In this document: positions 1-13,739 of the stretch, in pieces
How the letters are laid out: the number at the start of each line of letters is the position of its first letter
Position numbering within the stretch: the stretch's first letter is position 1
Assembly (NCBI GenBank): GCA_944989445.1
Contig: CALYLW010000340.1
Coordinates: 364,478 to 428,477, forward strand
DNA from: Ampullaceana balthica
Lineage: Eukaryota > Mollusca > Gastropoda > Lymnaeidae
Length of the DNA: 64,000 bases
Direction: 5' to 3'
Notes under the pieces: model-generated
The model's input: the letters and a program-made list of their open reading frames with translations, nothing else
Told to the model about the DNA's origin: nothing
The model's database searches: none
Position numbers and translations under genes: made by a program

Positions 1-460
1 GTGTCCCCATTCCGCCATGTGACCCCAGTCAACTCTGTGTCCCTAGTCCGCCATGTGGCCTCAGTCAACTCTGTGTCCCTAGTCCGACATGTGACCCCAG
101 TCAACTCTGTGTCTCTAGTCCACCATGTGACCTCAGTCCACCCTCTGTCCCTAGTCCACCCTGATTCCCTAGTCCACTATGTGTCAAAAGTCCACACTGT
201 ATCCACATTCCACTATGTGTAACTAGTTCACCCTGTGTCCACACTTCACACCGTGTCCACACTTCACACCGTGTCCACACTTCACACCGTGTCCACACTT
301 CACACCGTGTCCACACTTCACACCGTGTCCACACTTCACACCGTGTCCAAGTCATCACTGTGTCCACACTTCACACCGTGTCCAAGTCATCACTGTGTCC
401 ACACTTCACACCGTGTCCAAGTCATCACTGTATTTCCAGTCCACTCTGGTCAAGAGTAAG
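1..460. repeat. Degenerate minisatellite with an 18-bp subarray
   Basis: The window opens inside a tandem array built on 'gtgtcc ... agtc' units. Its most regular part, about 236-350, is an 18-bp unit (GTGTCCACACTTCACACC) repeated about six times. Then a longer unit that adds a 'gtccaagtcatcact' segment repeats about three times. The open frames on both strands here are repeat translations and not genes. Confidence 0.9.
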
Positions 461-1174
461 ATGTGTATCATCAATCAACGCTTAATTCCACATTCAGCTG
501 TGCCCCCAGTATCAGTCTATCAGTGCTAAAGACTTATGGGTTAAAGGAATAATTATATGTAATACATTGGGATAAGTAAGAGAGATAGATGATCGGTCCA
601 GGAGAGAAAGGACACATTAATTATACTGAGTAGGGTATAATGATGAGTCGGCAAGCTTCAAGCAACTGCTGATGTCGCTTGTCAGTCTTTTAGTTGTAAG
701 CAAAATATTGACTGCTGAACATTTTTATTCTTAATAATTAACATCAGACCCACACTTTTCATTTAAATCTTTAAATGTTCTTAATAATTAATTTTACGTT
801 TGCGTTAGTGATGCTCTTTTTGAAACAACAAAAGAGTAGATAATTATTAGACAAGTGTATGGGAATGAGAGTGTTTATAGTGTACATAAGATGATTTCAG
901 ATATAGAATAAAAACGTTTTTGTTTGACTGAATAAAAAGTTTACGAAATGGGACAGTAGTAGTTGTATATGGTATGTAGTCTGTGGTAGGATATTAATAT
1001 TTTAAAACATATAAGTAACTTTCGGTTATTTTAGATTTCGGCCTGTGAACTTGTGAATTGTAAGCTTTTTTTTAAAACTTTATTTTTACTCAGACAACGT
1101 ACTTAGACTGTCATTAACTTTATAAAAATTTGTTGAAATATTTTTAAAGATGTTTCAGACCTAGGTGTTTAATA
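461..1174. other. AT-rich DNA, nothing recognised
   Basis: No long reading frame, RNA gene or clear repeat was seen. Confidence 0.6.
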
Positions 1175-1276
1175 AATCCTCATAGAAGGCTAGAATCTAT
1201 CCTATGATCCTGATAGAAGGCTAGAATCTATCCTATGATCCTGATAGAAGGCTAGAATCTATCCTATGATCCTGAT
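1175..1276. repeat. 31-bp tandem repeat, 3 copies
   Basis: A 31-bp unit containing 'gatagaaggctagaatc' is repeated three times with almost no divergence. The core TAGAATCTATC is itself partly palindromic. A separate 20-bp duplication (CAGGTGGCTCATGAGTA) lies at about 1385-1421. The DNA between and up to 1715 shows nothing else. Confidence 0.85.
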
Positions 1277-1715
1277 CATTTTCATTGAAAGGTTTCACGG
1301 ACGAAATGTTTGCTTTGACCCTGGTGAAATGAGCCGTGATAGACAATTTGTTGAGGGCCAGTTAGTCCACAGAAGAATGCACCACAGGTGGCTCATGAGT
1401 ACAACAGGTGGCTCATGAGTACCCTGTGTCAGTCGTTACTTTCATGAATATATAATGAGAATCAATCAGACCTAACTTCCGGCTGGCAGAGATCAGAAGG
1501 AAACACCCAATACTAATTTTGGTCACCATTTCCCTTCATCAACGCCATGTTTAGATTGAATCTTCTTCAACTATAGCTATACAAAAAATACGAAATCTAA
1601 TCTGCCTTTGAAAAATCGTACGAGTTGAATCTTTTTTCTCGTAGGGATAAACCTCAATGTATTTGCATTATAGATATATATATATATATTTATCTTGTTA
1701 CGTTTTATGTCATGT

Positions 1716-1998
1716 GTACCAACATTCAATGTAAGTAAGTCTGTCCAACATTCAATGTAAGTAAGTCTGTCCAACATTCAATGTAAGTAAGTCTGTCCAA
1801 CATTCAATGTAAGTAAGTCTGTCCAACATTTAATGTAAGTAAGTCTGTCCAACATTCAATGTAAGTAAGTCTGTCCAACATTTAATGGAAGTAAGTCTTT
1901 CCAAAATTTAATGGAAATAAGTATGTCCAACATTTAATGGGAGTAAGTCTGTCCAACATTTAATGGAAATAAGTATGTCCAACATTTAATGGAAGTAA
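1716..1998. repeat. 26-bp minisatellite, about 10-11 copies
   Basis: The unit carries 'ccaacattcaatgtaagtaa'. The first copies are near-identical. The last copies carry shared variants (tttaatggaagtaag, aataagtatg), so the array is homogenised at its left end and degenerate at its right. The 66-aa minus-strand frame here is repeat translation. Confidence 0.9.
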
Positions 1999-2458
1999 GT
2001 CTAAAAAATTAACTGAAAATATTTTATTTAAAATTATCCTTTTAAGACTATTCAACCTTTTCTTTTACCTTATTGTTGAAGCTGATAACTTATCTCGATA
2101 TGTGTTTTTTTTAAAGGCATTGTAAATTTCAACCCAATAGTGCTGACTGTTTCACACACCGGTAAACGTCATATATTATTACGTAATGTTACTGTTTTCA
2201 GACAAGATTTGGTAAAACAATTATTTCAACACAAATAAAATGTGTGGAAAATGTTCGTCATGGTAATCAAATTTTTGTCTCGGTTAAGTCTACTCAGGTA
2301 ACTGGTTAGATATTTTAGTCCAAAAATTTATTTATTGTAAATAAGCAAATGTGTTCTAACAAGAGTAAGATAAAGAATAAGATAAAGAGTAAGTTCTAAA
2401 AGATTTTATACTTTATTAACATTTACAAAATGTGAAGTTATGACATTAATGGGCAAAG
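1999..2458. other. AT-rich DNA, nothing recognised
   Basis: No gene or repeat family was recognised. Confidence 0.6.
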
Positions 2459-3003
2459 CAGGCCATCAGAACCATACTGAGACCATCAGAACAATACTGA
2501 GACCATCAGAACATTACTGAGACCATCAGAACAATACTGAGAGCTTCAGAACAATACTGAGACCATCAGAACAATACTGAGACCATAAGAACAATACTGA
2601 GACCATCAGAACAATACTGAGACCATCAGAACAATACTGAGACCATCAGAACAATACTGAGACCATCAGAACAATACTGAGACCACCAGAACAATACTGA
2701 GACCATCAGAACACGACTGAGACCCTCAGAAACATACTGAGACCATCAGAACATTACTGAGACCATCAGAACAAAACTGAGACCTCCAGAACAATACTGA
2801 GACCATCAAAACAATACTGAGACCTCCAGAACAATACTGAGACCTCCAGAACAATACTGAGAACATCAGAACAATACCGAGACCATCGGAACAATACTGA
2901 GACCCTCAGAACAATACTGAGATCATCAGAACAATACTGATATCATCAGAACAATACTGAGACCTCCAGAAAAATACTGAGACTCGCAGAACTTATTTGA
3001 GAA
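2459..3003. repeat. 20-bp minisatellite, about 27 copies
   Basis: The unit CCATCAGAACAATACTGAGA runs head to tail for about 540 bp in strict 20-bp register. Point variants such as 'cctcc' for 'ccatc' recur in several copies, which suggests block duplication of variants inside the array. Confidence 0.93.
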
Positions 3004-3715
3004 TAACAATTGGAGTGTCTTTAATGAGGTCGGGGAAAAAATTGCGAGAGGCCATGATTCTTGAATGTTTTCCAAATATTCTCCCACCCTAATTATCTCA
3101 ATGATGTAACGCCTCCAGTGTATCAGCGTATGAGCGCATTAGCTGGACATAGCTGGACATAGCTGCTCATGAGCTGTGGTCAAGGCTGAAACACGATCAA
3201 CTGAACATGCAATGAGCTCGTGATGATTACAGTGATGACGATCAGATAAGCGTCAGTTAGAAGCCTATTATCTTTTGGTCTTGTTTCCTCAAATGTTAGG
3301 TTGGACATACACGCCTTCTTTATGTGACCTCTAAGCCCTTAGGGTGACCTGTCACGACAAGGCCATATATTACCAGAAACAACTTTTGGTGGTCAGTTCA
3401 TAAAGTTGAGTTAAACATCAACTTTACTCATAATCTTAATTAAATACTCGACTAATCGTGATAAGCTTATTCTTAATCGTTATTAACTTCATTAACACTA
3501 CTATCTTTACATTTTCAAACATTTAGAGTTTGTTTTTTTCAACTTAGAATAAAATGGAAAATTTATTTTTAACCCTTTGAATTATTTATAAAATGTAATT
3601 CAAATGGTAAGTTGTTGTCCTCTAATTTGATTTCTTATAAGCAGCGACATTAACATTAAACGTATTGATCACTGTACAACCTAGATCCTTTAATAGCACG
3701 AAACTGGCCTCTTTA
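3004..3715. other. Unassigned DNA
   Basis: No gene was recognised. A short duplication of 'agctggacat' occurs at about 3140-3160. Confidence 0.6.
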
Positions 3716-5750
3716 AACAGAATATACCTACACCTCACACTGCCCTCTTAGAATTAAATCTACTGACCACCCTCTTAGAATTAAATATACTGACTCCTCA
3801 TGGCCCTATTAGAATAAAATCTACTGACTCCTAACTGTCCTATTAGAATTAAATCTACTGACTCCTCAAACTGCCCTCTGAGAATTAAATCTACTGACTC
3901 CTCACTGCCCTATTAGATTAAATCTACTGACTCCTCACTGCCCTATTAGAATTAAATCTACTGACTCCTCACTTCCCTATTAGAATTAAATCTACTGACT
4001 CCTCACACTGCGCTCTGAGAATTAAATCTACTGACTCCTCACTGCCCTATTAGAATTAAATTTACTTACTCCTCACTGCGCTCTGAGAATTAAATCTACT
4101 GACTCCTCACTGCCCTATTAGAATTAAATCTAATGACTCCTCAGTGCCCTATTAGAATTAAATCTACTGACTCCTCACTGCCCTATTAGAAATAAATCTA
4201 CTGACTCCTCACTGCCCTATTAGAATTAAATCTCTTGACTCCTCACTGCCCTATTAGAATTAAATCTACTGACTCCTCACTGCCCTATTAGAATTAAATC
4301 TACTGACTCCTCACTGCCCTTTTAGAATTAAATCTACTGAGTCCTCACTGCCCTACTAGAATTAAATTTACTGACTCCTCACTGCCCTATTAGAATTAAA
4401 TCTACTGACTCCTAACTGCCATATTAGAATTAAATCTTCTGACTCCTCACTGCCCTATTAGAATTAAATCTACTGACTCCTCACACTGCCCTCTGAGAAT
4501 TAAATCTACTGACTCCTCACTGCCCTATTAGAATTAAATCTACTGACTCCTCACTGCCCTATTAGAATTAAATCTACTGACTCCTCACTGCCCTATTATA
4601 ATTAAATCTATTGACTCCTCACTGCCCTATTAGAATTAAATCTACTGACTCTTTACTTCCCTATTAGATTTAAATCTACTGACTCCTCACTGCCCTATTA
4701 GAATTAAATCTACTGACTCCTCACTGCCCTCTGAGAATTAAATCTACTGACTCATCACATTACCCTATTAGAATTAAATCTACTGACTCCTCACTGCCCT
4801 ATTAGAATTAAATCTACTGACTCCTCACTGCCCTATTAGAATTAAATCTACTGACTCCTCACACTGCGGTCTGAGAATTAAATCTACTGACTCCTCACTG
4901 CCCTATTAGAATTAAATCTACTGACTCCTCACTGCCCTATTAGAATTAAATCTACTGACTCCTCACTGCCCTATTAGAAATAAATCTACTGACTCCTCAC
5001 TGCCCTATTAGAATTAAATCTCTTGACTCCTCACTGCCCTATTAGAATTAAATCTACTGACTCCTCACTGCCCTATTAAAATTAAATCTACTGACTCCTC
5101 ACTGCCCTTTTAGAATTAAATCTACTGAGTCCTCACTGTCCTACTAGAATTAAATTTACTGACTCCTCACTGCCCTATTAGAATTAAATCTACTGACTCC
5201 TCACTGCCCCATTAGAATTAAATCTTCTGACTCCTCACTGACCTATTACAATTAAATCTACTGACTCCTCACACTGCCCTCTGAGAATTAAATCTACTGA
5301 CTCCTCACTGCCCTATTAGAATTAAATCTACTGACTCCTCACTGCCCTATTAGAATTAAATCTACTGACTCCTCACTGCCCTATTAGAATTAAATCTACT
5401 GACTCTTTACTGCCCTATTAGAATTAAATCTATTGACTCCTCACTGCCCTATTAGAATTAAATCTACTGACTCCTCACTTCCCTATTAGATTTAAATCTA
5501 CTGACTCCTCACTGCCCTATTAGAATTAAATCTACTGACTCCTCACTGCCCTCTGAGAATTAAATCTACTGACTCATCACATTACCCTATTAGAATTAAA
5601 TCTACTGACTCCTCACTGCCCTATTAGAATTAAATCTACTGAGTCCTCACACTGCCCTCTGAGAATTAAATCTACTGACTCTTCATCCCGCCCTCTTAGA
5701 ATTAAATCTAGCGACTCCCCTTACTGACCTATTAGAATTTAATACACTGT
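3716..5750. repeat. 34-bp minisatellite, about 60 copies, with a 788-bp higher-order repeat
   Basis: The monomer is 34 bp and built around 'ctattagaattaaatctac' followed by 'tgactcctcactgcc'. Rare variants recur at a fixed offset: 'cgctctgag' and its derivative at 4079/4867, 'tctcttgac' at 4231/5019, 'gagtcc' at 4341/5129 and 'cacactgccctctg' at 4482/5270, all 788 bp apart. A later marker ('catcacattaccc', 4753/5575) is 822 bp apart, one extra monomer. A block of about 23 monomers has therefore been duplicated in tandem. Confidence 0.93.
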
Positions 5751-5931
5751 CTTTACGCCCAGCCAATTGTTGATTCCCAATTTGCAGGCCTTTCTTATCA
5801 CGCCAAGCAAATGCAATACCTATTCTTATAATAAGAAATCTATTCATTGTGAGAATCGAATTCATTAGTCGGGCGCTCTTGAAGCTACCTCTCCCTTTCG
5901 TTCCTTACCTCCCACCCCCAACCTCTCCCCC

Positions 5932-5932
<1 letters not shown>

Positions 5933-5971
<39 letters not shown>
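5933..5971. repeat. (TC)n microsatellite
   Basis: Pure TC dinucleotide run downstream of a C-rich stretch. Confidence 0.95.
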
Positions 5972-5975
<4 letters not shown>

Positions 5976-7550
5976 TATCTATTAATGTTTGTATATACCC
6001 CCATCCTTGAGATATCAATGGGATCTTGTATGTTCCTCGGCGTCCAATTTTACCTCGCTCACTTTGAATGCTTTGCAATATAAAGCTTCCGGGGCCTGCC
6101 CCATCAAAGCCAAATACGTAACTTAGATAAATATTAGAATGCTACAGATAGATTGGTTTCACTGTCTTCGATTATTGCATGGGCCGACGGGTACAATATA
6201 ATTGTTGAAATAAGTCGAGAGACGTTTCGTAGCTTGGTGGTTGGAAATGACAGTTATTGTTGTGATGATGTAAGGTTTATGGGGTTATGACGAGTTACAT
6301 TCTGATCAAAATACGAAATTATATTAGCATTCATTCCCATAATCACACCTCAATACACTGTGCCACGCGCGCTACTTTTCAAAATTAGAGCTTTAGACGG
6401 CATTGAAGTTGTACTAAAATGAACCCGACCCGTATGCGTTAAAATGTGTTCGTAATTCCGTATTTTAAAAAGAAAAAAATTCTTATCAAGACTATTTAAT
6501 TCCGAAAGAGATATTTTAAAATTATATATATTTATATATATATACGTTTTTTAAAATGATAGGCATAAAACAAGTTTAAAAAATTAAACACGATTCATAG
6601 CCTACCAAGAAAGATGAACTATTTAATGCAATGAAACATAGTTGTTTCCGCAGGGTGGTTTCTGATATAGTGAGAATTCAAAATATTTCAATTGCGGGTT
6701 CCAAACTCATCTTTACTTAAATAAGTTTTACATAGTTTGTTCAGATGTACAAAACGTTGACAGTTCAAATAAACGCAGGCGAAATGTTGAAATGATTACA
6801 GAGAAAAGGATTTATGGCGGCTATCTTTTAACATCTGGGCAAAATGAGCAGTCTTTTTCTTTCTTCTTTTTTACCCCTTTTCTCAATTGGAAACCATTGT
6901 ATTGTAAAATGTGATATCTTTGGTTGTAAAAAAAAATATCAGGGACAACCTATTGGAGACTGGGGCTAGAACTATCTTGTACATTTTATTTAAGCGCTTG
7001 TATATTTAAAGAAATCTTTAGCACCTATTTTAAGTTTTGCGACATATTTTCTTTTCATCAGGTTATGTCACTTTCGGTAAGGATCCAATAAATGAAAATC
7101 ATGCAATGAACTGTTTCTAAATGTTGGATTTGTGTCCAACGCCTCCTAATCCATTTTCTCAGTTTACTCAAAATGACTTTATCAACAATTATGGAATGAT
7201 ATCTAAGTGTCGATCCTCAAATCTTTCAGTCATGTTAAGCACATCCCATTGTAAACACTGTTTTACAAAAACAATCCGTTATCACCAAAGTCCTCTTCTA
7301 CTTCTAGTTAAGAAATGTTTCTATACTAGAAAACAGAACACGGCAACCAATACTGCGTTTTAAGAGAAAAGAAAAAGATAAATATGTAGAGATATTCAAA
7401 TTAATATACCCAATAATTGTTATATCGTATTGAGTATCCATTTAATTGATTATAGAGAAACACATCTGTAAAATGATAAATCCCATTTTTATGTCATTGA
7501 TGTTAACACTTTGAAAAAACATTTGCGTTAACAAAACATCCGAATGCAGT
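5972..7550. other. Unassigned AT-rich DNA
   Basis: The only frame of note, 7121-7363 (80 aa), has no recognisable domain and no splice or promoter support. I do not call a gene. Confidence 0.55.
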
Positions 7551-7690
7551 ATCAGTTCAAAATGTAGCAGCAACAGTCAAAATGTATCAGCAACAGTCAA
7601 TATGTAGCAGCAACAGTCAAAATGTATCAGCAACAGTCAAAATGTAGCAACAACAGTCAAAATGTAGCAGCAACATTCAAAATGTGTTTC
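7551..7690. repeat. 20-bp minisatellite, 6-7 copies
   Basis: Unit AATGTAGCAGCAACAGTCAA, with alternating 'gtagcag'/'gtatcag' copies. Confidence 0.9.
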
Positions 7691-8883
7691 TGTTCATATT
7701 TAGAAAAGGGGCAATAAATACACAAACGTGCGGCAGTTTTAAAATGACACCTTAAAACCTAAATAACAACAATATATGACACAGTTGCCTGCTTTAACAA
7801 CAACATGTTGGTGATATCCAACAAGATGACATATTATTCATCACCAATCAAATCGAAATGAATCTTTTTGACAGAGATGAGGCTAATCGATAAACTATCA
7901 AAGTCTCCAGATTTACTTACTGTCAAAGTAACGCTGCTATAAATCAAACACAGTCGCGCTACCATTTACCAGGTTCTTGAAAATACCACACATGTTTTCG
8001 TGTGGAAAATGTTCTATTATTGTAATTTTATGACAATTTAAAATTTTGTTGATAGTTACCAATGTGGTAAACTAGTTGTTGGCACCACAGCACATTTAGA
8101 GGCGGCGAAACTTGGACATTCACGGACCATTTTTGGTAAGGTATTACTAGTATAATGGTAATAATTATTCTTGCATCTAACGTTTGCCTTTTACCACATT
8201 TGGGTAATAAAGATTAATGACTAACTAGTCCATTCAACTTTTGAGAATTAAATATATCTGGCTACTTGACTCAACTGGTTAAAATGAAATGATCCCACCA
8301 TAAATATATTAATTCCGTTAAATAACTAATAAATACCATGCTCATGCCACAGGCCATGCCACCAATTTATGTTTCGCCATAAATACTGTAAAGTTGCTTT
8401 TTTTTTAAACAATTTTTTTATTTACACACACAACAAATTTTTTTTAAAGTGCAGATTTCCAGGTAATATTATATCTTTCCAACGGATCTAGAAATGACGT
8501 GAGTAATTAGTGCTTTCAAAATTTAAACGCAATGCCTCTTTAGCGGTCTTTATAAAAACCAGTTAAAGACGTTTATCTTATGCAAAATATTAATTTTTTT
8601 AATTTAAAAAGAAAAAAAAATTAAATTATTTTTAAAAAATTCCACCAGTGAAAGACGAGTCAAGAGTGAATTGATTATATATGACTGGATTAATTGATGG
8701 TCGGGTTGAGTTGTTGAGTTGTTGAGTTGACGAATAAGGAATGCGTGGTCAGCCTGCACTGATACGAAACTGTTTTCAGACTTTTTATTTTTATATTGTC
8801 AATCCAATATATTTGTTCCTTTAAGTTTTCTAAAAACATTTCACTCACAATGACGATAAAAAATGAATTAAAAAATATCATCA
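7691..8883. other. Unassigned AT-rich DNA
   Basis: No gene or named repeat was recognised. Confidence 0.55.
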
Positions 8884-8884
8884 T

Positions 8885-8944
<60 letters not shown>
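8884..8944. repeat. (AT)n microsatellite
   Basis: About 60 bp of AT dinucleotide, directly abutting the Helitron-like terminus at 8946. Confidence 0.95.
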
Positions 8945-8945
<1 letters not shown>

Positions 8946-10063
8946 CAAGAAATATACCCGCACTTTGTGGCGGGAGTGTGCTGATCCTTTTTCCCAGTAC
9001 AAGTTGCTGGTTTCTTACATTTTTTATTTGCCAAGTTATTTATCAGATTTATCTATTAGTTAAAATCTTAAGTGAAACAGAGATATGCCATTTTAAGAAA
9101 AAACATGTTTTGGAACCAGCGGTAATCAAAATTATTGTTATTATTGAGATCTTAAAAAAAGAAGAAACTGGTGATCTTTAGTTACATACTGAGTTGATTG
9201 GTGAAAGTATGAAAAGATTCACAATTGAAATAATATGTTCTTTATAATCTAATAATATATGTGTAAGTATCTTTCAAAAACGGCCCACATTGACAGCTAG
9301 GTACCCACCCCCCACCCCAAAAAAACAAGCTCATTAGTCACTATTAAATTGTATATGCTAATCAGGTTAATGTGTGTTCAGTTTGATATGCGTCAATGTA
9401 TTACCAACCATTTTGATAATAAGAGCATCTTTGTGGGTAATGAGTCATAACATGGACTAACAATTTGATGAACTCTTCAGATATAACGAAGCTGAGTTAT
9501 GTTATTTTAAAAACAGGCCTGCGCGTTACTCGTATGGTCTTTGATGGCAACCAAGTGCCCACATACAACATTTTGGTGACTTCTGGTAGCTAAAGTTTAA
9601 TAGAACATAAAGTCATATAGCTGATGTAAGAAAAAAACAGAATCACTGGTCCAAAAGACATTACTGGACACTGTGTAAATAAAAATGTAATTGTATATTT
9701 TTAAAGCATCTGTAAAATAACGAAAAATAAAGAAAGCACTCGTAAATAGGACACTGATTTATATCGCAAAGCCAAACCAAATGTAAATGTTTTTATTGCA
9801 ATTAATATAATAAAATATCACAGCTCTATTTAAAATGAGTATACACAAATGTGCGCACTGTAAATTTATGATTTTTTTAAAATTTACGGATTTCAGGCAA
9901 AACGGAAAATTACATAAACTTTACTAAAACCATCTCGAGGTTAAAGGGAACTACCCAGACAAATTTTGTCCCTGTCCATTGTTTGTTTTTTCCGTGATTA
10001 TGTAGCTGAGAGATGAAATAAACATACAAAGATACAAACACCAACTGAGCTTTATATATTAGA
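8946..10063 (-). mobile_element. Helitron-like non-autonomous element (candidate), 1.1 kb
   Basis: Read on the minus strand, the left side has a Helitron-type 3' end: a GC-rich hairpin at 8957-8974 (CCCGC / GCGGG stem), a 7-nt spacer, then CTTG (complement of 8946-8949), a variant of the usual CTRR, followed by T. The right side read on the minus strand starts TCTAATATATAAAGCTCAG (from 10063), matching the A^TC start of Helitrons. The same 5' sequence recurs at 17402. No Rep/helicase coding sequence is present. Confidence 0.5.
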
Positions 10064-11279
10064 TAGATATTAATAATTTAATCTATATTAGAAATATTTG
10101 ATTTGGACCATCGTTTCCACATAAAATTCAAAAACTTAATTGAGAATAAGGTTTTTAGTAAATCTCGAGTTATGAATAACAACATAACCTAACAAAATTC
10201 AGAAATTAATTTACATGTGTAAATTGTAAAACAAATAAATAAACCCCATTCATCAAGTGACAATAGCAATGATATATTTTTAAGCATCTATAATAATAAA
10301 GAAAGTAACCGTACATTTTTCTATGATTACAGGTGAAACCCGCGAACCTATCCACTGCACATAAAAGCGTGGGGCGTCCATCACAACTCATTTCTCTTTG
10401 CAACTATTCTTTTGCATATGGATTAATATTTCTAATTAATATGATAGTAGCATGTATGTGATCAAAGTTTTGAAACTTTGAATGTTTATTAATATACTAG
10501 TGTATTACCCGTCAAAAATGACGGAAGTATTCAAAATAAATACATTTCAGCTGAAATCTATTTATTTTGAAAAATCAGAATATACATCGGAATAAAAATA
10601 ATTTAATACAGAACTTTCATTTATTTAATTTATTTTTATTTTATTCATTTATTTTCATATTGCACAATTTTAAGTGGAACGTTCGAAAAGAGTTATTTTT
10701 GGTGCAGTAATTTGGTGCGCTGCTTTCTAAAATTAGTAGCGTCACGGACAGACAGACCAAATTGCAAATTATGTACGTTGATTAATATTCATACAAATTT
10801 ATATTTATGTTTCGCAGCCTTGTACATGATAGAGCGCCCGACCCTTTTATGTGCAGTGAATAGGTTCGCGTGTTTCACCTGTAATCATAGAAAATTTTGT
10901 TTTCTTCTTTTTAGTGCACTCTCTATATGTAAATAAAAGCTTGTCCTTTTTTTAAAAAAATGACATTTTTTAAAAAATTACTTCATCTTCTACTTTTTAG
11001 TATCAAACATTTTTTTTATCGATTTTTCGAACTTATCAATTCAATTTAATTAGCTAAACGTCATTGTCAACAACTTAAATGTGATAGTGGTAAAAAGATA
11101 AATTATTAATAACAAATTTATGTATATAAAAAAAGTATTTACACCTGAAAATCTAACCGCTTAACTACAGGTCGGCAGTCGATCACACTAACTATTCGAC
11201 CAGAAAGCTTGACAAATTTCGTTATTTTTAAACTTATAATAAAACCTATTCCCACAATCCACTTCTGACGTTAACACAT

Positions 11280-12070
11280 TGCAATTACTTGTGTCCCTCT
11301 AGGGCGAATTGAGGTGTGGTTCATTTTGATGTGAGTGATAAAAACACAAACATATATAGAGAAAAACTAAATAATACATTAATTTAATTTCGGTAAATTC
11401 GATCGATCTAAAATTTTAATACAATGCATTGTCATACAAGATATATCTGTGGTAAAATTTTGAGATCTCTACGACCATCATAAGTGGTTTAATTTTACGT
11501 TACAAGATTTGACGGATACAACATACAACATACAAACAGAGTGACTTAAATAAAAGCGTATAATAATACAATAAATAAGTTAAATGTAAAAAAAAACTTT
11601 TTTTTAAAAGGACACGCTTTTAATTACATATAGAAATTGCACTAAATATGTATAATACCAAAAAAAAACATTTTCACCTATCTGAAAATTGAACCTCGTA
11701 CCCCCATGTCGGCAATCGATCACGCTTATATTTCGGCCAGCAAGACTTGATGTTGATAGTAATTTTTAAAGTTATAATAATTGTATCCCTCTAGGGCGAA
11801 TTGACGCATGGTTCATTGACGCAAGTGATAATATTTTATATAGACAAAAACTAAAAACTAAAAGTGCAATAATTTCAATACGGTACATTCGATCAATCTG
11901 AAATTTTGATACAATGCATTGTCGCCCAAGATCTATCTGTGGTAAAAATTTTGACCTCTAGGACCATCAGAAGTGGTATAATTTTACGTTTCAAGTTTTG
12001 AAGGAAGGATGGAAGGAAGGGTGGATGGATACAACATACAGACATTGTGACTTAAATAAAAGCGTGTAAA
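11280..12070. repeat. Family A repeat, two tandem minus-orientation copies
   Basis: Two copies (about 11280-11580 and 11780-12070) share 'ccctctagggcgaattga', the signature 'gatcgatctgaaattttga', 'tacaatgcattgtc' and an end of the type 'gtgacttaaataaaagcgt'. Related copies in this window have the signature near 16936, 29013, 43146 and 56726 (same orientation) and near 17940, 20828, 36822, 42314, 51497, 56202 and 57142 (opposite), 13 in all. Confidence 0.85.
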
Positions 12071-12159
12071 AAGGCAACTGCTTTGTACCGCTCAGCTCCA
12101 TTTAAGATGCGTACACGAAAATGTGCATACCGTAAATTGACAATAAAAGATTTTTTGAA

Positions 12160-12318
12160 AACGAACAGCTCAAAATAAAGTATTGGAAAAATAAGAGAAA
12201 GTAAAAAAAATATTATTAAAAACCACGTTTTTATAAGCGGACTAAAAAGAAGTGAAACAAATATTAAAAATTTTAAATTTAAAATAAGCACTATGATGTA
12301 ATATGACTAAAAATGTGG
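12160..12318. repeat. Left half of a foldback element, split by an insertion
   Basis: Carries the arm signature 'ataagcggactaaaaagaag' then 'tatgactaaaaatgtgggacc'. Its continuation 'ggcgcttctcaggcttaac' and the inverted arm 'cacgtttttagtcatatta' appear only at 16464-16690. Copies near 28000, 37130, 42700, 43490 and 57440 show these two pieces joined. Confidence 0.75.
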
Positions 12319-12829
12319 GACCGGTGTCATGAAATAAAGTCTCCCCCAAAATAAAGTCTCCCCCCGGAGAGTTTATTTTAAAACAAAATCGCCCCCGGAG
12401 ACTTTGTTTTTTAAAATGAAGTCTCCGGGGTTAAAATAAATCCTCCCCTTAATTATTGGAAATTACAAATAATTGTTTTATTAAACTTTATGACTTCCAA
12501 CATAATTTGTATTTATTCCACAAGCATTTGTGCATCATTTTTTGAAATTCAGCAATCATAAGCTTAGTCAGGGGCGTACCAATTTGTGGGCTTAGTGGGT
12601 GTATGCCCGTATAGACACATATTTCGAGTAGGTTAATTGCCCAGAGTTTTTTTTAAAGAATAACAGACAAATGAACTGAAATACAAAGAAGATCAAGTAA
12701 TACGAGAATGTGACACCGATGACTTTCTTTACGTTTCTGAGTAGCACCTTTGATAAGGATTTAAACGAAATTTGCGATTTCTATGTGGGCATTATAATTA
12801 TTTAAAAATATTATGACCGTCTTTTAGAT

Positions 12830-12969
12830 GCCGTCCATAAAGTACGTCAAGCTTTAGAGGAGGATGGGGTGTGACAGTGTGACAGGGGAGAGGGGGGTTG
12901 TCCGGCCATGAGTTATATATTTTTCACATATTTTGTTAATAAAATAGCGTGATGTACTTTATGGACGGC
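12830..12969. mobile_element. MITE with GCCGTCCATAAAGTACGTCA inverted ends (140 bp)
   Basis: Starts GCCGTCCATAAAGTACGTCA and ends with the inverse TGATGTACTTTATGGACGGC. The interior has a G-run 'ggggagaggggggttgtc'. Related copies lie at 27338-27457 and 50756-50931. It sits inside the 12319-16463 insertion, so it is either younger than that element or was carried in with it. Confidence 0.85.
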
Positions 12970-13739
12970 GCAATACCGGTTGCGTTTAAAATCCAAATAG
13001 CCAAGCTTTGTAAATTTATAAAAATTTTAAAGTTTACTCTTAAAATATAGTTTTAAAAAACTCTTTTAAAAGGAATTATTTGTAGTCATCTCAAGACAGC
13101 ATATGCCAACACTTAGACACACACAAAAGAGGTCACGCGTTTAAACAATGAGTGTCGTGGCCTGGGTTGGAGTCAACCGATACGTTATATTTATTGTGTA
13201 GCCCAGATCACAGTACTGTGGAGATCTGGGTTGAGGTGAGGCGCACGCTTAGTTAATTTGAGATCCGCGTGCCGCTGAATTAGTTAGGCATAAAGTAAAT
13301 TACCTTACGGAATGTTAGAGCTCAAGAGACTGAAGGTCTAGCTGAGAGGTTGGCTTTTTCATTGATGACATGCGTCGTTGTGTGTCTGAAGGGATTGTCA
13401 TATCGTTTCAAATAGATACAACAGCCAAACGTGAACGAAAAGAACGTGAAACGTTGATAACGTTCTAAAACGTTCCTTATTCATTCAATAAGCTTTTCAC
13501 TTACTTCACATTTTTTGTACGTATTTCTTCTGTAGGCTATTTTATTTAATTTTTGAAAATTATTTATGTTTAGTGCCTGATAATATTCTAATGTGCTGCA
13601 ACGAAGTATTTGAAATTATAAATTTAATTTTAAAGTTTTTATGTTCACTGAAATAAAATATTAAATTAAGAAAGCACAAGTTCCAGTGACATTTTCACGC
13701 ACACAAAAACACACACAAAAATATATATTAAAACTAGGG

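Noticed and set aside
2459..3003. CRISPR-like regularity (20-bp repeats in strict register)
   Set aside because: There are no unique spacers, since units are directly adjacent. The context is a eukaryotic genome and no cas genes are present. The same holds for the other arrays.
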